Origin: Toxonevra muliebris
Lineage: Eukaryota > Arthropoda > Insecta > Diptera > Pallopteridae
Direction: 5' to 3'
NCBI GenBank assembly: GCA_963691655.1
Contig: OY829326.1
Span: 93,055,235 to 93,119,234 of the forward strand
DNA: 64,000 nt
In this document: positions 45,845 through 58,209 of the stretch, in pieces
How positions within the stretch are numbered: position 1 is the first letter of the stretch
How the letters are laid out: every line of letters starts with the position of its first letter
Position numbers and translations under genes: made by a program
Notes under the pieces: generated by a model
Databases searched by the model: none
What the model was told of the DNA's origin: nothing
Seen by the model: the letters and a program-made list of their open reading frames with translations, nothing else

Positions 45845-46345
45845 TACTTTATAGAAAATGATATCGCGCAAATGGCCACCTTTGGCTTTGACAGTCAAAT
45901 ATGCTTTTTTCGGCATTTTCCAATGATTCGGCCGATATGACGGCTATTTCCTGGCAGTTGTTGACCTTAAGTTCATCTTGGGTCCTTGGCCTGTTGATAT
46001 AAACCTTTAACTTCAGGAGCTCTAGAGGAAAAAATCCGGCGGTGTAGAATCTGGCGAACACGGGGGCAAGTAAAAATTTCTATTTTTTAATATGAACCGA
46101 CCGGGGAACAATGGCTTCAAAAAATCAATTGAGGCACGAGCTGTGTGAGGTGGTGCCCCGTCTTATTGAAACCAGAAGTGCTCCATACCATTTTCATGAA
46201 CAATCGATTTCAAAACATCAAAATAACTTTTCTAAGGGAAAATTGAGAACTTATTTTGAATGTATATCTGAACAATTTCAGCGCGTTCTTTCGGAGTGTA
46301 CTGTCTTAAATTCCCATCCTAAATTTTTGTTCAGAATTATTTGTA
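45845..46345 (-). pseudogene. mariner-superfamily transposase relic (DUF4817 head, DDE tail), internally deleted
   Basis: Minus-strand pieces read YTPKERAEIVQIYIQN near 46,300, typical of the DUF4817 helix-turn-helix head of insect DDE transposases, then directly HFWFQ-stop-DGAPPHTARASIDFL, LPPCSPDSTPPDFF and, in an open last block (46,061-45,849), LKVYINRPRTQDELKVN and QEIAVISAESLENA. A full protein of this kind has about 200 more residues between head and QDGAPPH. The second catalytic Asp (DGAPPH) and third (STPPDFF) are readable. Stops at the Gln before DGA and after DFFL make it inactive. Terminal repeats were not found. Confidence 0.75.
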
Positions 46346-49254
46346 ATGCTCTACAGTAAAGTAAAGTGAAAAATATAAGCCCGTTATTCTTACACTATTC
46401 AATACTTTAAAAATAATTTAAATTTTGGCCGCCCAAATTGGTCAAATATCCCACTGTGCGGCGTCTAATAATAATGATTGCGTATACTAAAATCCCTATA
46501 CAACCTAATGCCGTAGGAAAAAGTTTTTGTGCTGTTCGCCATTGTAATCTAAAAATTGATCTGAAATGAACTCAGCATCAAAAATCAGATTCTTTCGTTT
46601 TTGCAAATGTGTGCACTTAGGAAGGACTTTACGATAGAAAACTGCGAATTAACATTACACATTCAACTTTAGTAAGCGTTTTTTGAACTTACAAATAATT
46701 TTTTTTTCTTTTTTTTGTTTGCCAACATTATTTTATGCTTTCATATGGATCATGCCCTACCGCAATTTATTGAGAATACTCAGTATAAACACCTACAATT
46801 CAACGTAGGTATGAACATACTCGTAAATCAGCACTTGACATGAGCATGTGCACATGTGCCTGTTTATAAGAGCTTCTCTGTAGATGTTTCCCATAGTTTT
46901 TGGTATATTTTATTCCTTTCGCTGAATGTTATCCTCCGAAAGATAGATAACCTTTGCGCTGCTATGTCACTCAAGTATTTGTTAAGTATTGCTGGCACCA
47001 CTACAACTACGCTCTCATCCCCTTCGTTTGTATTCACATAAATGGAATCTGCATTTATGTTTTTTGTATGCGTACGTGGGCATGTAAAATTTGTGTATTT
47101 GCATGTGTTACTACATTTATGGGTTAAGTAAGTGTGCATACCCGCATATAGTTCTATATATGTAGTAATAAAATAGAAAATAAAGTATTGACACAAATAA
47201 AACTTCATATTTTTGGCCGCATGTTACTCACCATTCCATTTACGCTTCTTCCTTCCATTCTGGCTCTTCTGGCCCCATGGTGCACAATCTCATTTACAAC
47301 TGTAAGTATAATTCCTTAAGAGATTTTGGTGTATGTTTGGATATGCACACATACATAAAGCATAAATGTATATGTTCTTTTAAAATAGCTATTTTTCAAA
47401 AATACGTTTGCCGAATGTATTTCTTGTCTCAACTTACCCTGCACCTTCCTCCATTTCTTCTATTTAGCTTGTGCTTTAGAGAATACATTTACGTATGTAT
47501 GTGTATGTATGTATGTACATTCGGTCGGTATTATTGATGGGTGTTGTGGAAGTTACGTAAGCGAAGTAAGTAGTGGTTGTGGGCGTGGTGTTACGGAAGT
47601 TGAAACAGCATATGCGAAGCTCATTCTTGCCGCTTCGTTTAACAATTCGCAACTTTTGAAATTTAAATTTAAATAATATAAAATTGTGTATTTTCCGGAT
47701 GCGCATGTAATGAGGAAATTTTTGCATTTACGTTACGTTACGTTAAGTTACACTACGTTGTGGTGTGTAGTGTGCGTGTGGCGTCATGAGGGATCTAGCA
47801 TGGAGATTACATAAGGCCTGGGGGGCGTGAATATAGCAAGCGAAGGCAGCACAGCACAATGATTTTTAATTTTGAATTGAAATAATTTTTCTTATTTTTT
47901 TCATCTTTATGCTGACATTGATTGCGATTACAGAAATTCTTTTTCTTTTTTTTTTTTTTTTGCTGCTGCATGCATCCAGGGTGAACGGGAGGGGTAGCGC
48001 AGTAAACGAAAAATCGCAATTAAAAACGAAACATCTGCGAAAAGCTTTTGTATTATTTTTTCTTAAGAATTATATATGATTTTTCTCATTTGAGTAATTC
48101 GTATAAAGCTGAAATTAATTCTCCTTATATTTTACGTTTTTTAGACGAGATTCTAAACTACTAGAATAGTGTAATTTGTAATAGTTACAATAACTGCAAT
48201 AACTGACTTTTTAAAATTGAAAATACATTATAAATGAGGAATTAAAAACTTTATTTCAATCTTTATTTACAGTTCCTTGTTATTGAAATTAAACATTCTC
48301 AATACAAATTTCTTGTAACTAAAACTGAACATTTTGCGAAGGGCGAGAACCCTTTTCTCGCAGGAAATTCTCAAAAGCACAGATTTTTCACCATATTTGA
48401 CAAACGAAACGTTGAAAACGAATTACCAATTTTCTTGGAAATAATAAAAATCCTAGCTACAAGGCACTTATATTTTATTTTATTCTTGTTCATTTCCCAT
48501 TGTATTTTTTTACCATCTATACATTTATTAGTGTAACTACAATTTTATCCCAGAAGATCCGGAAGTGCTATACAATGTCATATAATATATCAATTTAAAG
48601 AGCTTGACAAGAAAGTTAGCCAAAAACTCAGATTTGAAATCAGATAAGCTAATTCCAAAATATTAGCGTCGGAAGTTTTTTAAAATTCGTTCATTCAACA
48701 AGCATTGCATTCATCGTTGTAAAAATCATTGCTTAAGCGGAAGTAAATAACAAATGAGAGAGAGAGAAACGACATGAGTAACGGCATCTCTCAGAATTAT
48801 CTAACGTATTATCTGCATTCACAAATAACAAAACAAACACCAACGAGTAGTTTGGTTCTCTTTTGGTATTTGTTTTTTCATAAAGAGATTTCTTGAGCAA
48901 AAAAAAAAAAAATAGCCCCAGTTACTGGAACCTTACCGACTAGTTTCATTTATTACTGACAGGTGTAAACATGTCTCTGAAAGTATATTTTTTGCAATTG
49001 AATTTCATGATCTTGACAATCCTGCTGACGGCATTTTTCACCAACAAATTAATACACACCATTGAAAGGGTTTTGGGATGAAGCAATAACTACGTATGAA
49101 AGCAACCGAAATTAAAGCAAACCCACAACTGTTTCTAACCTATTTTAATAATAAGAAAATGAGTTGCAAGCGATTAAACTCAATAAATTCTCGGAAAATC
49201 AGTATATGTGGAGAATATTTGTCATTTTTCAGTCCATTTTCCTCTGGTTGATCT
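46346..49254. other. intergenic with microsatellite patches
   Basis: TATG steps at about 47,493-47,518, CGTTA steps at 47,730-47,748 and long T runs at 47,941-47,960. A 114-codon minus-strand frame at 46,864-47,208 lies partly in Tyr/Thr/Cys-rich repeat-like DNA and is not convincing. No gene recognised. Confidence 0.5.
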
Positions 49255-51480
49255 ATATTGAGTAGGTTGAGTTAGGTTGGAGTGACAGCCATCTACTAGA
49301 AAGCACACTCAAGCACATTTAGAGCTCATTATGATACCACAGCACGGTGGAGTGGAGAACCATGAGGATTATATAATGAATCTGGATATGTCCTTAAAAT
49401 TTATGGATGATAGCTCGGACAGACTAGTGAAGAAAGGTGAATTCAGGAGTTTTAGTCTGCTCCTTGCCAAAGATGGACATTTGCACATGAAATGGAGGAC
49501 TGTTTCCTTCTCTTCAGAGCAGCAGAAGTCATTGAATGGCAGTCCTAGTCTGGCAGCATGTCTCCCCATTACGCAGTGCCACGTGAGCACCGAAGCTGTA
49601 ATGCTAATGGAGTTTCTGCCAAGGTTGAGCAGCTGTCTAGTCTATCTATTATCCATAGTGGTCCATGTTAGCCTGTTAATACCACAAGTATGCTCCGCTA
49701 TCCAGGATATTTTTGCTTCTTCGAGGCAGTTTTGCTTAATGGCCAATTTAATAGACGTAAGAGGGACACTAATTGTACAGGAAGGTGATATATTAGTAAG
49801 TCCTGTTTAGCCAAAGCGTCGGCATTGCAGTTATTTTAAATACCCATGTGACTTAAGGCACTGAGTCTGGCAGTAGAGCAACCAATAAAAGATTGTGAAT
49901 AATGCTTTCGTAGAGGAAGTATGGAGAGCCCCAGTATGGCTGCTCCAGTAATCAATATGGCTAACCTTATCCCGTCGTTTCAGGTTAACCGCTTTTGCAG
50001 TAGCTTGCCACCAGAAGTCGGTTCCATGAAGAATATTACGTTAGAACACTGCTGTGTAGAGACAGAAAGTGACTCGAAGTTGAAGACCCCATCTTGTTCC
50101 TGGTGCCCTCTTACAGCAGTAGAGGCTTTTCGTTCTCTATCTGAAGTTTAGGATCAAGAACAAATTATTTGACGAGCTTGCTAAGGCAAAGCGAAAAATT
50201 TTGGGTAGGGCAAATGTTGATATTTTACACTTGCTAGTGAAAAGCAAACCTCTGTTTTGACAGGATTTACATTAAGACCGAATTCACTGTTCATTGACTG
50301 AGACAGAATCAGTGAGTGATTTAGATGTTCTGAAATAAAAGAGTAGAAACGTTTTTGTCGAACACTGTAATAGTAATATCATCCGCATAAGCTATTATTT
50401 TGCAGCCGGTTTAATCTAATCTGTATAGCAGTTTATTCACACCCAGATGCCAATTAAGAGGGGATAATAGGCCCTCTTGTGGTGTGCCTCTATTGACAAC
50501 CTTTTTAACATAATCAGTTCTAATAGAGGAGCTGATGATACGTGTTTTAAGTAAGTGGTTATCCTATAAATCTAACCAGATTAACATCAGGATTAGCATA
50601 TGTTAAGGTACTATCGACAAGGTCGGGAGAAAAGAGGACAAACTAATCGGTCTAAAGTCCTTTGGTATGGTGTGGGACACCTTCCCTGGTTTGGGTATGA
50701 AGACTGCACTGGTCTCTCTCCAGCTTTTGCGAATGTATGAAAATTTAGCCATAAAGTGATATGTTCCCCTTGCAGAATATCTACGGGAATGATACCATCT
50801 GGCCTAGGAGATTTCTAGAGTCTAAAGGATTTGTTGGCCCACTTTAGATTAGAGTCAAACCCCATTTACAATGGAGCAAGAACGCGAGGCGAGTTTCGAA
50901 GTCGATTTCGGCAGCGAGACCACTCGTCGCTAGTCTCGTTGTTCAATTTACAATTAAGTGAGGCGCGATTACTATGGAACAGCTGTTTAAAGTGTGTTTA
51001 CTTTATTAAGAGTTACCATCATTCATTGTCACAAATTGTGTATATATTTTAAAATCAAGTTATTTTCAGCAAAATTTAATAAAAAAGATTATTTACTGGT
51101 TCAATAATTGCTGCACTAAGGATTATTCCGTTTTTCCACAGTTTTCTACTAATATACTTTATATTTTATTTAATTTCAACAGTATATAGTACATCTGGCA
51201 GCTTTACATGTATCAACATCGCGTCTCGCTCGCGAGGTTTTTTCAAATTTTCGAAATTCACTGGAGAGACAAGAGCTCGCCTCGCTTCATTGTATATGCA
51301 CACATTGAAACACATTGAATGAAAATAGTGATCAGTTACAGAAGGACTATGATCAACGAAGGTTTCACTCCCTGGGAAATGTGTGTTCAGGAGGATTTCT
51401 AAGGTTTCGACCTCAGATTCGGTCCAGTAACCATCAGCTTTCTAGATACAGTCGAGATCCCTAGGGGTCGTATTGAGGAG
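49255..51480 (-). pseudogene. LINE ORF2 (RT through C-terminal tail, 3' UTR), broken and split by a MITE
   Basis: Minus strand, 5' to 3': GYWTESEVETLEILL and NTHFPGSETF (51,420-51,340, just before RT); the 424-bp MITE; SPRPDGIIPVDILQGEH (finger motif SPGPDGI); IPKPGK-like and DFRPI-like words near 50,650; RGTPQEGLLSP-like and AYADDITITVF (catalytic box, about 50,390-50,360); a thumb with SHTGALHTSSTKAL; then no intact RNase H; and an open tail 49,590-49,369 (LTWHCVMGRHAARLGLPF, EKETVLHFMCKCPSLARSR, ISRFII). The 3' UTR ends gtcactccaacctaac. The order fits the RNase H-type LINE family, with RNase H largely deleted. Many stops. Confidence 0.82.
50869..51292. mobile_element. 424-bp TA-flanked MITE inserted in LINE RT
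   Basis: Ends CAATGGAGCAAGAACG and, inward from the right, CAATGAAGCGAGGCG; GCGAGGCGAG and TTTCGAA appear near both ends in mirrored order. TA stands on both sides (50,867-50,868; 51,293-51,294). LINE coding similarity stops at one edge and resumes at the other, so this is an insertion. GC-rich arms (CTCGCT, GCGAGAC) contrast with an AT-rich centre. Confidence 0.75.
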
Positions 51481-54475
51481 CAATAAAAATTACGACATAG
51501 TAATAAAAATATATTTCAATATGCCAGTTCTCCGAAAAAAGAATAGAAGATTTCCCTTGGTTTTCATTCGACATCACAAAAATTGATGGTTTAGAACTTT
51601 GTCGAATTCTAGGATCCTAATTTATATTCAAAAATAAACATTTTTTCTCTCATATCCCCATCCGATTTCTACTCCAAATGCCAGTTTTTGTGATTATACG
51701 AATACATTTACGATTTTGACCAAAAAAAGTCATTAGAAGCTGAGATATAACTTTGAAGTGTTAGACAAAAATTTTCTTTACACCTTTTTCTACAATAAAT
51801 TCTCAGACGTAAACATCGAGAAATGCACGGTTATATCCCAAAGAAGCAGAAAACGGCAATTCATGAGCACCAAAAACCTATCAGCTTCAACGGGCTGTAC
51901 TGAACGCCCAACTAAGACTTTTGGCAAAATCCTATATCGGGTTTTTATTTTTAGGTCAAGTACTTTTCAGCTATTATAGTCGTTATGCTGGATCCAAAAT
52001 TGTGTTGCACATTGTTATAAATGAATTTGTTAATTAAAATTTAAAAATGATCGAAACAATTATGCCTCTTCACACAATAGTAATCTAATTAATAAGCGAG
52101 TAAATGTTTATCTCAATAAATTTCCAGATACAGGAAAATTCACAAAAATGACAACTTTAAAACGCGATATCACAACGAAATAAAAGAAATTTGAGCAACT
52201 TCAACAGCATTTGAAAGAGAAAGACTTGTACATTAAGATGCCAACTGTACTTTTTATTACAAAAAAAAATCAACGGGGCTATTTAACCTCATTTAGGAGC
52301 TAGAACCGTGTTTTTTGCACTTTTAGGTTAGGATATCTTAAAAACCAGTGAGCTGTAGGTACTCAGTCATCTTTTGCTTATTGTTTGTTCTCGTGTTAAT
52401 TTTCATTCTAGTTAACGTGCTCGCAACCGTCACGTGGCCTTTTCCAATATGTTTTATCTCTTTAATAATACACAAACTTAGGAGGCAAATAAATTAACAA
52501 GTTCCTTGTATCCCTACTCGTATCACTTAAGGCTGTTTTAATATATTTACTCTTGGTGTAATATTTCATCATAAACGAAAATATTGCCCAGAAGTTGGTG
52601 AAAAATATTTGATGATAAGACATTAAGAAGTTTAAAGTTTATGGAGATAGTTTTTTTTATTACTTAATTTCAACCCAATATGCAATTTATCTAAAATACA
52701 TGCACAGCAGTGGGACATGGCCCAGCTGACCTAAGGCTATGTAAGTAGCAAACGTCATACATCGGAAATTGTAAGAGATTCGAGTCATAATTTCCAAATC
52801 GAAAAAAATATGCAAACATAATAGCAACAAATGTGACAAATTTCTAACAAGACGAACACACAAACCTCATTTCTTTCCACTTCAACTTTGTCAACTGTTT
52901 TCCATTGCTGCTGGTATGAAAAAAATGTGTATGTACATAAGTAAGTAACGCTTTTAACTTTGAAATCCAATTGATGATGACTTTCAAATATTTCGTTCGA
53001 AGGCTTTTTGAAGCTAGGGATGTGGATTGGGATGAGTGGAGAGGAGATAGCACTTTAGTGCTTACATTTTGTCGTGTATGTTTGAGAACGACGTGCAGGG
53101 CACAAAGTTGGGCATGTAGCAGCACTGTAACTTAACCTTTGTCAATTTTTTTATTTTTTATTTTTGTTTGGTTGGTTTGGGTTGAAATTATTGGGAAAAA
53201 TATGAAGCTGCAATCATCCAATTCTGCCTTTCATCCTTTGTGACGTACCCATGCCATCGCCAATGGAAAATAATAACGAGAAAAAACCAAAGCCCGCCAC
53301 CCCCACCCCACCCCACCATCATAACCATGCCAGAAATTTGCAATCGATTTCAGGAATGAGCACCCGAAAACGGCAGACATTTTTGTGCTGCTGCTGCTGC
53401 TCTTAGTTATAAATAGCCCCGAATTGAGAAGTGGTATGTACACAATACGGTAGTAAGGGGCAAGAACAGAAGCAGCGGAAGCATTTTACGCATTTGTTTG
53501 ACTTGGCGCTTTTTGACTGTTTGCTTTCTGTATTTTGGTTGATAGTGTTGGACCGAGTGGTGGCGGGCAGTGGCGGCTACTATCACCAAAATCTATCCGC
53601 ATCTGCTGTTACGCACAAAAATATTGAATATTAACGGCCTTCGGTGCCCTTCATCTGCCTTTTCAAATATGCTCTTTAACGTTTCCCGTTCTTCTTCTTC
53701 TGCTACTTGCACTATTACTGTTCTATATCCTATATAAAGAATTTCAGTTACTGCTGCCACTGCTCTTCATGTATACGCACTCATTCAGGATATGAGTATC
53801 TATGATGATCCTTGAGATATTGAAATAGCAAACTTTTTGGATGTCATTAGTTCGAAATTGCTTTATGGCATTTTGACTTTTGCTGTTGTTGTTGTTATAT
53901 TTGTAGTTGCTCTTGCTGATGTTATTGTACCGTTCCAAATATTACGATATTGCGTAGCAATTTATGCGAAAACGTCACAGGCTTGACATTTTCAAATCCA
54001 CACAGAGTTGAAATATTGCTGCGCTCGATTTCCGTTTGTCATTTGAGCTTCATTTATGTATCTTTCTCTTTCATATGGTATATATTCTCTGCATAGATGT
54101 GCGTGCTACCCAGTTAGCAAAATTTTGATGCCTCTTTGAAATTGTTCTCTTAAAATAGGGAACTCTTTGTTACGCACATATTTCAAACAAACAAAACACA
54201 CGACTCAAAAGCACTGGCCAGTGTAGTTTTCTGTCAATGACGGATGTAGGATTTGAGTTCGAGGGAAGATGAACGATTTTGTTTAATTAATTGAAGGTTT
54301 TAATTATCGAATGCAAGTATTTGGGGATGCATTTAAATATTTTATAGCATATTAGAAAAGCTAATATATCCTTGTGGAACTCAAATGGGGTTTCAAACGT
54401 TTTCGATAACAACAAAAATTAGAGTACAGGCTAATTGTAAGGGTTATGAAAAGGAACAGTATGAAATTTATATGT
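51481..54475. other. intergenic with simple repeats
   Basis: CCCCACC repeats at 53,293-53,317, CTG triplets at 53,386-53,401 and TGT triplets at 53,883-53,896. Short frames at 51,758-51,979 and 52,844-53,125 lack motifs. No gene recognised. Confidence 0.5.
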
Positions 54476-54479
54476 GCTC

Positions 54480-54672
54480 GTCCAGACCAGAGGCTGAATC
54501 GGAAAACAGACGAAAATCAGACCAAAATTTAAAAAACCAGAATTATAACAAAATTCAGACAAAAACTGTGAAGAAAATTTAGTCTCAACTCGGGCCAAAA
54601 ATTAAACCAAAACTAAAATTCAAATCAAAAACAGAGTAGAACTCAGACCGAAAGTTTAATCAAAATTTGGTC
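54480..54672 (+). repeat. degenerate ATTCAGACCAAA array, plus orientation
   Basis: Words such as gaaaatcagaccaaaattt, aaattcagacaaaaac, aactcgggccaaaaatt, aactcagaccgaaag and aatttggtccaa recur about every 11-14 bp over 190 bp. The reverse complement motif fills 58,210-58,640. The frame running through it (54,385-54,582) is a by-product. Confidence 0.65.
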
Positions 54673-54869
54673 CAATAATACCCGCTATGGATGTTTAGTC
54701 AAGATTAAGAGAATCTAATTATAGAAATTTAATACATTAACTATGGAAAATCTGCATTTTCAATAAAATAAAACAGAGGGATCAAAATGGGATCAAAGCT
54801 GACTTATATGAGGTTACGGATAACAGGACTTGAGTTTTAGACTTCACTACTAGAATTATAACTTTACAT

Positions 54870-55640
54870 CCAACCAGGGAAGGCTGGAAGCTGGGTTCAG
54901 TAATAGGTAATGCTGGGATTGCCATCTTAACCGATGGCTCAAAGATGGAAAATGGAACTGGAGTTGGTATCTACTCACAAGACTTGCAACTAAGGTAGTC
55001 GTATTGTCTTTCTGATAGCTGAAGAGTTTTTTCAGACGGAGATTTTTGCTATTGCGAATGCAGCTAAACTTCTACACAACAGTACGATTCCGCCTTTGAA
55101 CATCACTATCTGTTTTGATAGCCAGGCTGCAATGAAAGCAATACAATACAAAATAGTTAAACCAAAAAATTATTAAGTCAAGCAAACAATTAGAACAAAA
55201 ATCAAACCACAAATCAGATGACACCATTATCAAGGTCTCAAAAGAAGGACATATATAAACTGACTTTGAAATGCACTATCGAGAAATATTGAAAGGCTAT
55301 AAGCATTCACATTTTGGGAAGAGCTGCAACTCCCATTGCCTGCCCAGGGAACCACTACTAACTGCTGGTGGAACTCTTTATAAGTCTCCTTCACGTCATT
55401 GTTCGCTTGAAAATTTATAATTGGCTTGCGGGCTTATCCTTTTGAATAACCAATGATGAGGGGGAAACAGCACTTCGAATCATTTCTTATGTGACTGACA
55501 TGCTCTAAGTTGCCTCGCTACCCAGGATTTTTGGAGCAGATATTTATATTGAGAGAAAAGCAAATGGAGTTTTTAACACACCCGGATATAAGTATTTAAG
55601 TCTACAACTTACAACAAAAAGTTGAGAAAGGCCAGGAGAG
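54870..55640 (+). pseudogene. LINE relic: RNase H domain and C-terminal tail
   Basis: The plus-strand frame GIAILTDGSKMENGTGVGIY gives the first RNase H Asp; EEFFQTEIFAIANAAKLL the catalytic Glu; NITICFDSQAAMKAIQ the second Asp. So three acidic residues of a type I RNase H are present, though a frameshift lies between the first and second. After a gap, TNDEGETALR-like and CSKLPRYPGFL-like words near 55,450-55,540 correspond to the Cys/His tail. RNase H removes RNA from the cDNA hybrid in these elements. Not intact. Confidence 0.7.
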
Positions 55641-55679
55641 CAACCAGGAGTACTGTTAAAGCATGAAACAGATTCTCAC

Positions 55680-56812
55680 AGCAACAAAACTTCCAAAATC
55701 ACTAGTTAAGGCCAATTCAAACGTCATTCCAACATTAGAAAAAATAGATGGACCTTTTACTAATAATCCCAAGGAAATGTTGCTGCTTTTACTGGGCACT
55801 CAATTTCCAGAATGCGCCAGATCAAACTTTATCGTAGTGCGTCAGGAAATTAAGTTTTCTACAGTCCAATATGACATAGGTCTGACCAAGGATGCTACCA
55901 TGTTTATTGCCGCAAGGTGTTAAAATTCTAACGCCTGCTCTGGTAAGAATTTCCAGGCAAGCCTTACTCTAGGTTACATCCTGTGTAACTGGGCAGAGGT
56001 GAGTGTAGTTTTATACCAAAAGTATAAAGTATAGACCGAACACACGCCGAAGATCTATCGATCCATAAGTTGCTTTCCCTTAAAGCAATGGAGAAAACTC
56101 TAGATCGATATATCAAACAAAATCATTCTTACCAATCTAGCAAATCTAGGAAACCGCAAACATTCCCTAGCGAATTCAAGCGAAGGGGCTTTGGTGGTTA
56201 AAACAATAGCCTTCATTGATATTTAAGAAGCATTCGACAACACGTCGTTCTCTGCGATAAGCGACTATATCATCAATCAGGAAGGGAATAACCTCAATGA
56301 TCATAAGGTAGGCACTTGCAATGCTGAAAACAAGAAAACTTAGCTATGATCAAGCAAGCTTGCAACTAAGAAATCTCCCAAGGAAGAGTCTTATCATAAA
56401 CTTCTTGAAAAACTATCAAAACTAAGTTTTAACCAACAGGACTATGCAGAAGCGGCACAAACTTCACATTTAGACCCGGTGCTCAAGTTTGAAGACACTG
56501 ATGGGTCTAAAATGGAAGATGGCAGTGCTGGGGCTGGGGCTGGAGTCTATCAACCAAAATTTCAGGAAGCCTTAGGAATGACTGAATGAAGTGATCGCCT
56601 AGCAAAGAGAGGGACACTGAAAAGGTCCTGAACCCTTTTACAGGGTATCATCAAACCACACAAAAGGTCTCAAAAACGATTGGGCCAAACTTGACAGTTT
56701 CCGATAGGCTAAAAAACTTTTTGATCCAATCACCATTAATTCGAAATGTATAATCTTTCTCTAAATATAAACTCTGGTCGCAGTACACCATAGCGAGAAG
56801 TGATAAGATCGG
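55680..56812 (+). pseudogene. LINE relic: RT fingers to RNase H, internally deleted
   Basis: The first block, GPFTNNPKEMLLLLLGTQFPE (55,765-55,830), is the region just before RT. Then LTPALVRISRQAL, RSIDP-like text and LLSLKAMEKTLDRYIKQN; then IAFIDI-stop-EAFDNTSFSAI near 56,210-56,260 (RT motif A, AFLDxEGAFD, Asp kept). About 250 bp later comes DTDGSKMEDGSAGAGAGVY (56,495-56,550), the RNase H start, so YADD and the thumb are deleted. Finally DWAKLDSFR and AKKLFDPITI, the RNase H C-terminal connection, to 56,810. It follows the previous LINE relic head-to-tail. Confidence 0.7.
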
Positions 56813-57845
56813 GATGAACTAAAAAATTTTTTTAACGTTGATTATAACACACTTTGAATCTCATAAAAGAAACTTAATTTCGCAAGCATGTGGGATATCA
56901 AATTTATTAAAAATGCCTCATTCTCATCCGCAATTCTTCATCGACTTATTAACGGCATACCCAAACATTTTGGTAATAATAAATCAGTCACTTTAAAGCG
57001 CTAAATGATTACGTTTTTTCTTTGTGGGCTCGAGATTTTTGCAACTGGGTTATCCTAACGCCTGGCGCTCGTGTATGTGTGTATAAACACCGATGTATGC
57101 GTAATAAGAAGCTACCAATGTTAAGTAAATAAGCAACAACCAAGTAGCTACATTTAAGTGTTGTAATGAAGTGGCAAATTCAATTCCAGCCCCTTTCGTT
57201 TTGAATTTCCAGAGAACAGAAAGAACCCAGTACGAGAAATGTATGAATCAGAAAGAAATAAAAACAAGGAAAAAATTAATGGTATTTGCTTTCTGTATGT
57301 TCTTCTTCTTCTTTTTCGTCTTTCAAGTGGTAATTTAATTTATGCAGAAAAATATAGGAAAATAAAATTTATGTTTCGAATTTATTTTAATTTAAGTATT
57401 TCGTTTTCTTCTTCGCTTTATGCTTCTTCAACTTTTCTCAACTGCAAATGCATGTAAGCAATTAAATTTTTGTTTTTCATTTCTTGTCTTGATTTTTATG
57501 ACCATCTTCCGACTCACAATTTTCACTTAACGCAACAACTTCAATAACTGTGAATAACAAATTTTTTTTATGTGTGTTTTTTGTTGTAGTTGTATCCATT
57601 CGCAATTCAATTTTCACCGCATCAATGCCATAAAATATTGTAAATTTTCTTTTTTTTTTTTTGTTTGTTTCTTTTCGTTGTTTTTTCCTCCTTTTTCTAT
57701 CTGTCAACTTCAATTCGGTGACAAGTTACAAAAAGTACATAGCGCAAATTTTATATATGTGTGTGTACTTCATTTTTTATTTTGCATTTGAGCCTTTTCG
57801 CTTCGGCTCAAACAAAAACAACATGTTGCAATAAAATTCACAAAT
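56813..57845. other. intergenic, no gene recognised
   Basis: AT-rich with T runs at 57,646-57,663 and TTC triplets at 57,299-57,315. Frames at 57,239-57,791 are low-complexity. Confidence 0.45.
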
Positions 57846-57921
57846 CGTCGCCTGAGAATTGATCTGGCGTATAGGCATAGGAATACTTATACACATACGC
57901 CAAATCAATTCTCTGGCGACG
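57846..57921. repeat. 76-bp hairpin, copy 3 (free-standing)
   Basis: Arms start CGTCGCCTGAGAATTGAT and, read inward from the right, CGTCGCCAGAGAATTGAT, with TGGCGTAT behind; two mismatches over 27 bp and a loop of 22. AAT flanks both sides. Unlike copies 1 and 2 it lies outside repeat family A, which shows the hairpin is a unit on its own. Confidence 0.85.
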
Positions 57922-58209
57922 AATGGAAAAAAAAAATTATTGTTCGCAATTTTGAGCTTTGTTCTCTTTTTTTTGCAGATATGCTTTGAATTCTTTCAAA
58001 AATTTTAATAAGATTTTATTTGATTTCTTTCTCTCAATTATTTTTGCTTGAACTCTATTAACATTTGAAATTATATAACTAGTTTGGCAAAATCGTTAGG
58101 TTTGTAAAGGCAATAGAAGCTTTGTTATAGATAGACAGATAGATATTATGAGTGTATTGTACTGCAAACAGTGTAGAGTCCCGAAGGTGGGCTAGGGAGC
58201 CTGCAGCCC
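57922..58209. other. spacer, no gene
   Basis: AT-rich sequence with a short GATA run near 58,131-58,146; no recognised feature. Confidence 0.4.

Noticed and set aside
46864..47208. 114-codon minus-strand frame
   Set aside because: Repetitive Tyr/Thr/Cys text from TGTA-type steps; no domain.
49331..49810. 159-codon plus-strand frame
   Set aside because: It is antisense to the LINE C-terminal region, whose Cys/His tail and 3' end lie on the minus strand.
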